Positions 35,504 to 45,100 of a stretch of 64,000 bases of DNA are shown one piece after another. Numbering within the stretch: the stretch's first letter is position 1; each line of letters starts with the position of its first letter. Both the position numbers and the translations under genes were made by a program. The DNA is from Cricetomys ansorgei (taxonomy: Eukaryota; Chordata; Mammalia; Rodentia; Nesomyidae). The stretch is from assembly GCA_026225945.1 (NCBI GenBank), contig JAMJFZ010001074.1, positions 3,371,001-3,435,000 on the forward strand, given 5' to 3'. The notes beneath the pieces are model-generated. The model made no database searches and was not told where the DNA came from. It worked only from the letters and a program-made list of their open reading frames with translations.

Positions 35504-36071
35504 ACGTACTTTCAAAGCACTAGGAATAATTATCTTTGGATGCAAACTAGTAGGGATGAATGGGCAGTACAGTTTTGATCTCTTAGAACTGCATATCTCA
35601 TTTTGCTATATCTTTGTTAAGTTCTGTCTGCATACACAGGAACGAAAAGTAATGTATTAATGACAATAATTATTTTTCTTTGTACTGATCAAATAAGTTT
35701 GTTCAATTCATTTATATTTGAAGAAAAAAAAACAGTATTCACTGCCTTCATAGACACCTACATAGATTTGTAAAGGCAGTGAAAGATTAACAAATGCTGA
35801 GACAGACTATCTAGATTTTTATAACCCCAAAATTCTCTACTATCTGAGATTTTTTTTTGTATGATTCATTCATTGATTCATTGTGTCTCAGTCTTTGAGC
35901 TATAGTTGACACCAAAGACCCACTATTTCTTTTATTGGAGATATAAATCTTTCAAAAGACCTTCAGTGCAATGAGAACCTTTTGATTCTTGATGATAAAT
36001 CAGTAGGAAGATCTTCAACCAACTGAACTCTCAAAAGAGGAATGAAATGGGTAGAGTAGTATGTGTTTACG

Positions 36072-36295
36072 CAGTGGTTCTCAATCTGTGGGTCCTGAGT
36101 CCTTTGGTGGTCGAATGACCCTTTCACAGGGGTCACCTAAGACCATCCGTATATCAGATATTTACATTATGATTCACAAGAGTAACAAAATTACAGTTGT
36201 GAAGTAGCAACAAATGTAATTTTATGATTGGGCACCACCACAACGTGAGAAACGGTGTTAAAGGTTTGCAGCATTAGGAAGATTGAAAATCACTG
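36072..36295 (+). mobile_element. URR1-like hAT-Charlie MITE
   Basis: It begins CAGTGGTTCTCAATCT and ends AGATTGAAAATCACTG, terminal inverted repeats with two mismatches over 16 nt. The interior carries the rodent URR1 wording GGTCGAATGACCCTTTCACA, GGGGTCACCTAAGACCATC and AATTACAGTTGTGAAGTAGC. It is a non-autonomous DNA transposon of about 224 nt without coding capacity. Flanking GTTTAC and GCTTAC may be the remains of the 8-bp target duplication. Confidence 0.8.
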
Positions 36296-36377
36296 GCTTA
36301 CAGGATATCATCATATGCTTATGGGATCACCTTAATGCTGGAATCTAGAACTAAAAACAGTGAGATGAGAGAATGAA

Positions 36378-36445
36378 GTTCTGTGTGATGGCACAGACCT
36401 GTAATGTCAGCATTTGGAAGGCTGAGGCAAGATAGTGACCAAAAG
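36378..36445 (+). mobile_element. B1 SINE fragment
   Basis: Sense wording GTGTGATGGCACAGACCTGT, AATGTCAGCATTTGGAAGGC and TGAGGCAAGATAGTGACC matches the left half of B1. Confidence 0.65.
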
Positions 36446-36511
36446 CAAGTGCGTTTATAATAACAAACCATATAGTGTACGTCCAGTGCCACACACATAA
36501 AGATACAGCCG

Positions 36512-36535
36512 GGTGTGTGTGTGTGTGTGTGTGTG
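36512..36535. repeat. (GT)n microsatellite
   Basis: About 11-12 uninterrupted GT units. Confidence 0.9.
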
Positions 36536-37124
36536 GTATGTATGTATCATCTGTCTATCTAGCATCAGTCTCCCTTAACTGAAACTTCATAAATGGAAGG
36601 GCAGTGCTAAAAGGAGGAAATAAGATGCTGTCTTTTTTAAGAAGTCTGAAGCGGGGATGAAGGAGGTATTGAAATAGGACTCCAGATGTGCTGACCCCTA
36701 AGTGCAGGTACAGAGCATGTCAATGGAGAATGGAAGGCGTGTGATGATCGTGGACCAGTTAGTGGGGTTTTGAATGTCCCTTTAATGGGGTCAGCTTGAA
36801 GAGGTGACTAGAAGCAAGACTAACTTTTGAGAGAGGAGTAGCGTAACACCAACAGAATTGGGTGTGTACAGTGTAGCTTAGTGGGCATTATTTTAGGATC
36901 TGAAAAAGAAACCATATACACTTACTTATAAGAGTGCTTTGCTTTAGTGTAGTCAAAAATTTACCTAGTTTGAAGTTCTTGATTCTGGTTCTGGTGTTAA
37001 AATATCTGGTAATATCTGTCTCTATATCTACATCATCTATGTCTATGTATATTTATATATTTCAAAGGACTTGAGTGCTGGAGAGCTAAAGCAAACCAGA
37101 TAACACTGTTCCACTTCATGGTTG

Positions 37125-37374
37125 GTCTTTATTTTCTTTATTAAAAAAGCTATGTGTATTTTGCCTGAATGTGTGTCTGAATGTGCATGTTACACATGCA
37201 CATGTATAACATGTGCATACCTGGTACCCATGGAGGCCAGAGAGGGTATTGGATCTCCTGGGACAGCAGTTATAGTCAGTTTTTTGAACTGCTATGTAGA
37301 TACTAGGAATCTAATCCAGATCCCGTCCTGTGGAAGAGTAACCCCTGACTGTTGAGTGATCTCTCCAGCCCCTA
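37125..37374 (-). mobile_element. B3/B2-family SINE
   Basis: The reverse of a B3: CTATGTGTATTTTGCCTGAA, CCATGGAGGCCAGAGAGGGT, ATTGGATCTCCTGGGACAGC, CTGTGGAAGAGTAACCCCTG and the closing TGAGTGATCTCTCCAGCCCC. Confidence 0.85.
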
Positions 37375-37424
37375 TTTGCTGCATTATTAAAACAACAACA
37401 ACAAAAAACTTTTCTTTTAATTTT

Positions 37425-37625
37425 CTGAGAATTTAACAGAATGCATTTTGGTTATACTCATCCCCAGCTCTGCCCAGACACATTTGCACTGAAATACCTG
37501 CCCAACTTCATGCCATCTTTTTATTTTTTAAACCTACCTAGTTGAGTTTGTGCTACTCAAATACTCTTTGAGTATGGGGCTGTCTCCCGGATCATGGTCA
37601 GCCTACCAGGGAGATTGTTTTAGGA
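37425..37625 (-). mobile_element. Rodent L1 (Lx-like) fragment
   Basis: Antisense wording typical of old rodent L1 non-coding sequence: CTGCCCAACTTCATGCCATC, TAGTTGAGTTTGTGCTACTC, GAGTATGGGGCTGTCTCCCG and CATGGTCAGCCTACCAGGGA. It is recognised from general memory of this repeat; the family name is uncertain. Confidence 0.45.
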
Positions 37626-38174
37626 AGCCTAAAATACTCAAATTACTTCTTTTCATGTAGCTCTTTCTTACTGCTGAACAGTTCCTCAGATGTCTCTGAT
37701 TGCTTGGAAATGCTGTCTAGGAAATCTCTTGTTCTTTTAAAGAGGGAGTAGAATCCCCCAGGCCTTCTCTAAGGAAGAAGATCCTGTGCTTGGTGATGTC
37801 TCTGTAAGGGTACTCTGGCCAGGTGACTATATCTAAATTCAGCCTTTCCACTGGAAGAAACTGTGTTATTTGAGGATTATCGGAAACTGAGAGAAGATAT
37901 GATGCCTATTTATCATTCCTGGAACATGCGGGTCTCTTTAAAGTGCAGGCATCAGAAACAGCCTCATTGTTTACATACGTGTACCACCCCTTCTGGGAGT
38001 GAAGTTTGTGAACTGAGAGATATGTGCACCATGTTTGGAATACAAAGGCTGTCAGGGTGAGACGGCATGCTTGAGTGATACTTCAAGTAGGCCCTGGCTA
38101 GCTAAGTCAAAAGGAGGTAAAGGGCACAGAACACAGTGATCTCCCGATCTTTGATCTTGTTGATCTGTCTGGTA

Positions 38175-38199
38175 TTAGGGTTAGGGTTAGGATTAGGGT
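38175..38199 (+). repeat. Interstitial telomeric repeat
   Basis: Four tandem units TTAGGG, TTAGGG, TTAGGA, TTAGGG. Short internal telomere tracts occur in rodent genomes and are thought to arise at repaired double-strand breaks. Confidence 0.9.
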
Positions 38200-39199
38200 A
38201 GTGGTGTAAACATCACATTCCCCCAAGCATTGGGGGACAGCATTTGAGTAGGCTTTTTTCTCTTGATTTCCAGTGTTGTTGTTATTTAAAATACTAAGCA
38301 GGAACAATTTATACTGTTCCAAATTAAAAAAACAAAAAATTGAGGATTCAGGATATTTTAAGCAATGTGATCGAAAAAATCTCGTTTGTTGTGCTTAAAG
38401 TGATAGCTTACTATTTTATTTTAATTAAGAACTGAGGAGATGTGAGTGAAATGAAAGACTCATTTCTCTCTGACATTCGGATCTATGGGTATTTGTTTGA
38501 AAATTTAACATCGTGAAGGCTTTCAAGCTTCTACTTTATGATCTGCAAGCTTTCAAGCACCTTCAGTGTGGTTATTTTCTTTGTTTGAAATAAGGAAACC
38601 TGATACTTTTGTTACATGTTAGAATAAATTCCATTTTAAGGAAATGCAATCTTATATCTCTCTGCCGAATAGATTGCAATAGCTTACATTTAATTAGATA
38701 CTCTTAAACTTAAATTATAAAATTCCCTGAGGAGAATATGAACTTTGACCAGTCGCCTATGGATCATAGAAACTATATTTTGTGTCTGGCTACAGAATGA
38801 CTGGAAGACTTGTGCTATGTCTGCAAAATTCTGCCATGAAGTACTTAAAAATACTTGGTGAATAGTTTGAGGTCAGTTAGCCATAAAGCCTTGTGTGAAA
38901 TGTCATTAAAAAAACCCATTAACCGGGGTACTAGCATATTCAATTCAAGCTGTTAAAATACACTCATATAAACATAGAAAAGATTATACATGCAGTCTAC
39001 GGCGTTCTGTGGTTCGACTCTTGAAATCTAAATAAAAGTTATATTATCCTTAGAGTAAAATTCTGAAATAAAGCAGTCTTTTATTCTTCTAAGAACCCTG
39101 ACTGTCAGTAACTCTCTTAAGTCATTCTTGTTAGTGTGAAATAGAGCAGATCACTATTTTGCAGTGCGACAGGACTTTGACAATGGCACAGGTGTGTCT

Positions 39200-39216
39200 C
39201 CCCCCCCCCCCCCCCC
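39200..39216. repeat. Poly-C run (C17)
   Basis: Seventeen consecutive C following GGTGTGTCT. The length is a likely source of assembly or polymerase error. Confidence 0.95.
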
Positions 39217-42155
39217 ATCATAAGCCCTAAAGAAACTTTTCTGTTTTGCCATAATTATAGCCTTCCAATTCTCTAATAATATGTATGGTGCATGGGGGTG
39301 GTGACAGGAAAGGGGGATGGAGAGGTAATTTTGGAGAATGAATAAACAAAGAGGACCGAGTAGGATTTGATGAGCTGTAAGGAATAATTGATGGCAATGC
39401 AGGCCACGTGACCTGGAAGAATTTACCAACTTATGCATACTGTAGGTAGATTTTTAGGTAAATTCTGCCCCTGTTCACACAGTGTTAAAAGTATGAGGAC
39501 AAGCCAGATATGCGCTGACAGAATAAAACGTGAAAAGATGCAAATACGAAACCCTAGGTCGTTAGCATTTTTCCACCCTCAAACTAACGTTACAAAATCC
39601 AAGGAAAGCATTTGTAAATCTACACAACCTGAACAATGGCGGCTTGTTGCCAGCTTGTGAGGCAGCAAACAATAACTTTTACTCTCACTCTGCGTTTTTG
39701 TTTTTTTGTTTTTTTTAAGTGTCATTTAGTAAGACAATTTCTAGGGCGCCGTATAACATGCAGACTGTATTTTACATACTATATCAGAAATTTTTTTGTT
39801 AAATAAATACATCTTAGGTGCTCTTGTCACACCAAAAAAAACTACGTGGCGTGATGTATGTAGGTTTAGTTTTCAGTGTTAGCCATTCTGATACCTATAA
39901 ATATATACTAAAGCTAAAATACATACAGTGACTTCAACTGGCAAGAAAAAAACTACAGTATTCATCAAATGAGCATATGATATCTGAATGAAGCAACACA
40001 GAATTAAGCTCAAGAGAGCATACGCAATTTAAGACAGGAAACTTTTGAACCTCTGGTTACTTGTTCATGAATGGATGCAGAAGTTATCACTTAATCTGGC
40101 CTTAATTAACTATATTCAAGTAGAAGTGATGGTGAGAAACTACTTGTTTTAGGGATTCCTGTGCAAAGGTATTTAAAATATGTCCTTTCATAGACTTTGA
40201 ACATTGTCTTTACATTCCCTTCCCATAGTACAAAGTATACCTTCATTACACTCTCTGAAGTTGTTGTGTCTTCTTTAAAGCCTAGAATGGTTACTATAAG
40301 ATCACAGTAACAACTAATATTGGACAGACTTAATTTTAATGATGCTTTTGTAAAAAGCTAGGCATTTAGTCATTTTCTTAAACCTCTGTGCCAGAAATAG
40401 CATGTATTCGTTTTATGCGTTTATATTCACGAGAATTGGGCTTGGATAAGAGAAATCTGATTGTATAGGTTAGAGTTGATGGAGATACAAGAAGAACGTG
40501 TGAAGCGTGAACGTTAAGGAGTTATAGTAAGTTATAGTAAGTTAAACAAGTTATAGTTAGGGTATGAAAAAAATAGACACACAAATAGTATTTTAGTAAA
40601 ATGATACAATGATTCAGCAGAGTGCTCTTGCCTACGGAGAACATGGCCTTTTTGTTTCCTTTAGGATAAAAGAGAAAATAGAATTATAGTATATGTCTTC
40701 TGAAGCCATGTTTGTCGGGTTTTTCCACTTAAAATGTTAACACACGTCCACGGAGTTTGCCTTGGTAGTATAGTCAGTGTTGCACTGATTCACAGTGGAC
40801 TGAGAGAAACCAAGATCATATGATTGTCCTCAACTAGATTTTTCTCTTTTCTTCTTGGGTGTTGAATATTGATCCCTGCCCACACAGAACGAAGCAGCTT
40901 GCAAGAGGAACAATCCAGGAGAAAAGAATGTTTTCCTCTTTTAGAGATGGGTTGTGGAGGCAGAGTTGGCTCCGTCATACCTGTTCCTTCTGTATGGTTC
41001 TTAAGGTTCATCCTAAACCTGTGTGTCAGGGATTGCAGCTAGACTGAAAGCTAGTTTGACAGCAGCGTTCCTCTGGGCAGATAATAAGGCCTACTGTAGT
41101 CTGTGTATCTTCTGTAGCTTAGTGCCGCCACAAACATATGACATTTTCAATGTCATGACACAGCAAGTGGGTCAGTAGCAGGACTCCATCGTGGGTAGCT
41201 GAGTGTCCTTCTGGTATGGGTGAAGCTTCAGGTTTTCTCTTTTCCTAGAACCCTAGGCTGGAAGTTTGTTTGATGTACAGTTTTGTTTTCCGGGAGTAGA
41301 AAAGTCAACTGGGCTTAGTGTTTGGTGTCACGTGGTACTACAACCCAAAGAATGGTTTGATACGGATAACTTGAAATATGTAATTAGGATATTTACATTC
41401 AACATCAGGATCGTCGTTCTTGAAAACGTCAATAGCAAGGAACAAAATCAATCTGGTCCCCTGCACATATCACAAACAACTGAGATGTAAAAGAGTGAAA
41501 GGCTCCTCCTGGTCTTTTCAGAGAAAGACTTGGACCAGTCCCTCCCATCCAGGGAGTCCTGGTTTTGGTGTACCCAGGCTCTTTCCTCCTTGCTTCAGTG
41601 AGTCCCTGTGACCACTGCATTATAAATGGGATAGAAGCAAACTTTACTTTTCTGAAAATAGACACTGGGGGCGGAGAATGAGGAGGCCAGAAGGAGTCTC
41701 TCCTCCTTTCTTATCAAATAGAGAGAAACTAATCATTTTTAATGTGTGGAACAATGGCCAGTTATTTTCATATATAGTCTGGCAAAATAGTCCTCAATTT
41801 CTACTTTTTTTTTCTTTTAACAGCTCACAACATCATCAATTGCGTATTTCAGGACTAAAATATCTATGTGATTTCTTTTCTCATGTTGAGAACTCTGTTG
41901 TCATGCTAAGCATATCGAACTGTTCTTATAATTTGTTCCTACACGACTAAAATGGAATTTTCTTCTTATTGTAATTATACAACAGCAAATTGGAAGGGCA
42001 AGTGCCATTTGTAGAGGGGTGATTTCACGTGACTTGTAACAAATTCAGATCCTTCTTTTGTTTGTGTGTGTGTCTGAGTGTGAACAGCCTTGTCTTCTCT
42101 CGTACCCTGCCAAATCTTCCATCTAAGTATTGTGAAAACTCTTTGTTTTTTTCAG

Positions 42156-45100
42156 GTCGAATGAGTGATATGGTTGTAAGTGGCCATCCAATAGATTCAG
42201 AATCTAAAGAAGATGAGCCTTGCAGTGAAGAAACAGATCCACTGCACGATCTGTTTGCAGAAATTTTACCTGAATTACCAGATTCCTTTGAAATAGACAT
42301 TTATCACAGTGAGGAAGATGAAGATGGAGACGAGGACTGTGCAAATGCCACTGATGTAACAACGACTCCATCCGTGCAGTACATCAATGGGAAGCAGCTG
42401 GTTACCACTGTGCCCAAGGACCCGGAAGCTGCAGAAGCTAGGCGTGGCCAGTTTGAAAGCGTTGCACCCGCTCATAATTTCTCAGACAGTTCTTCAAGTG
42501 ACACCCATCCGTTTATAATAGCAGAAACAGAATTGTCCACTGCCATGCAATTTAACACATCTAAAAAAGCCACTGAATTGTTCGAAATCACATGGAAACC
42601 TGAGACGTATCCTGAGACACCAGAACACTTTTCAAGCGGTGAGCCTGACATTCTCCCCACAGTACCAGTCCGTGATGATAAAACTACCAAATGGGCAGAG
42701 TCCCTCATAGAGAGCAGTCCAAACCTTGAAAATCCAGAACACAAACAGCCCATACTCCTGTTTCCTGAAGAGTCTTCAGGAGAGGGTGCCATTGACCAAG
42801 TATCTCAAAAAACAGTCTTTTCCAGGGCTACTGAAGTAACATTTGGGAAAGAGACAGACCCAAGTCCTACCATACCTACCTCTAATATCCTTTCAAGTTC
42901 TGTGCCAGTAAATGTCCTGGAGGAAGAACCAACTGCCCTAACAGGAATCCTACAGACTGATGACTCGTTTTCTACTGTGGAAAGCTGGGTAGAGATAACA
43001 TCTAGACAAACTGTAGAGTTCTTGGGGAGTTCTTTAGCTCCTCTTATTGAAGGGTCTGGGGAAATGGAAGAATATAAAAATAAAATCTTCACCATGGCTA
43101 CTGATTTACCACAGAGAAATTCTACAGATACACTCATACCTTCGGATATGAACAAGATAATGACCACAGACAGACATTTTTATATCCTGAAGCTACCACT
43201 GCTTTAGATTCAGAACTACCTTCAGTACATACAAAGCCTACAGAATTTGCAATTCAAACTGACACTTCTGAGTGGGTTTCCAGTACATCTCTTGAAGGAA
43301 GCAAAAGGGAAGGAGACAAAGAGGAAACTACAAATGCAGCCCCTGCAGTACAACCACCAACACAGAGGTCAGATCACTTAATTTTACCTCCAGAATTAGA
43401 AAGTTCAAATGTAGCTGCCCCTAGTGATTCCACTACCTGGGAAAGTTTTATGCCAGAGACAACACCCACACAGTCTGAAAAGGAAATGGCAAATTCTACT
43501 CTTGCTTTAAAAGAAACAGACGATTTAGCCAATTTGGAGGCACAGCCTTTTGAGCTCAGTAATAGCAGTCAGCCCAGGGTCCAGGAAGTGCTAACTACTC
43601 TCTCAGGATGGCCCCCCTCTCTCTTTATAGATCAGGGCTCAGGAGATGCTGGTACTGATCTGGAATCCATGACTGTTTCTTCATTTTCATTAAATTTAGA
43701 GTCTGAAACTCAAATCAGGAAAGAATTACCTAGTACTCTGCCTCCCAGTGTGGAAACTTTGTTCTCCTCTGAGCCAACACGATTAGCCCTGAGTACTGTA
43801 TTGGACAGAGAAGTTGCTGAAGTTACGAGTCAGACATCCAAGGAAACACTGATTTCAGAAATATCGGGAAAACCAACCCGCCAGGCAGAAGTAACAGAGT
43901 TTTCTACAGGCTTTCCTTTGGGAGAAGATTTTAGTGGTGACTTTAGTGAGTATTCAACAGTGTCTTATCCAACAATGAAAGAGGAAAGAGTGGGGGTGGG
44001 AGGCTCTGAGAATGAGCAAGTTAGGGGCGTGCAGACTTCATCATCTATATCACCTACCTCAGATGACATCAACCTAGTGCCTGACTCGAAAGGACCCAGC
44101 AGTACCATGGCCAGCACCTCAGCCTTCCCCTGGGAAGAGTTCATGGCTTCAGCAGAGGGCTCAGGTGAGCAGCTGGCTTCAGTCAGGAGCTCTGCTGGCC
44201 CAGTGGTTCCCCTTGCTGTGGACAATTTCTCTGGTACAGAGTCTCCATATTTTGATGAAGGGTTTCACGAAATGGGTGCTATGACTCAAGCAGATAAAAG
44301 ACCCATTACTTTGCCGACAGCAGAAACTGGAAGTACTATAGATCAGACAGAAAATGGGGACATAAAAGCAAATAGCACCATTTCTGTGGACTTTCCCAAG
44401 ACAATGGAGCCAGCTAAATTATTGAAACAGGAGATCAATCCTGTAAAACAAGAGATTGAAAGTGAAACAGCATTAGAGGAAAGAGCTCAAGAACAAACGA
44501 CTTTCGAGTCTCTCCACAGTCCTCCTGCATCAGAACAAACAATTTTTGAATCCCAAGCACTTACTGAAGCTAAACTCCAAACTTCAGATTACTATATGTT
44601 AACAACAGAGAAAACATACAATGCTGATAAGGAAATGGAGGAGGGAGACATGTCCATACCTTATATATCTACTCCAGATCCTGGGATCAAAGGCTTGGAA
44701 TCATATCCTACTCATCCTGAAGCTACCGAGAAGCCACACTCCCTTTTATCTGTTGTTTTAGTGACTGAATCTGTATCAGATAGAAGTGTATTCGTGGATT
44801 CCTCAACTCAAGAGGAAGAAAGTATAAAGCTCTTCCAAAAGGGTGTGAAACCAACAATTAAAGAGTCAAATACTGACCTCTCATTCAGTGGACTGGGATC
44901 AGGAGAGGCCTTGCCTCCTCTACCTACAACATCAGTGAGTTTGACTGAAACGGAGCATGTCATGAGAACGTTGTATCCTGAGATGTCTCATGTGGAGAGT
45001 TTGGGAACAGACATCTTAAGTGACAAGGAAGTGGAAGACATTGAAAGAATGGAAAGCGCATCCAATGAAGTTAGAACACTCTTTTCCAAAACAGGCACAA

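Larger units (their letters stand above)
31122..42155 (+). other. Vcan: Intron 7
   Basis: 11,034 nt with donor GTAAGT and the strong acceptor CTTTGTTTTTTTCAG. It contains a 27-bp duplication (35453-35503), a URR1-like DNA transposon (36072-36295), a B1 fragment (36378-36445), a GT repeat (36512-36535), an antisense B3 (37125-37374), an L1 fragment (37425-37625), an interstitial telomeric tract (38175-38199), a C17 run (39200-39216) and a GTTATAGTAA tandem around 40515-40555. From 31140 to 35440 and from 40560 to 42155 I see only unique sequence. The reading frame of exon 8 stays open for 127 nt upstream of its acceptor, without meaning. Confidence 0.85.

Noticed and set aside
38175..38199. 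True telomere or chromosome end
   Set aside because: Only four units within an intron with normal flanks on both sides.
42029..42155. Possible N-terminal extension of exon 8 (open frame with MTCNKFRSFFCLCVCLSV)
   Set aside because: The hydrophobic start looks like a signal peptide, but it is upstream of a strong acceptor (TTTTTTTCAG|GTCGAATG) that fits the known exon boundary. The open frame is chance.
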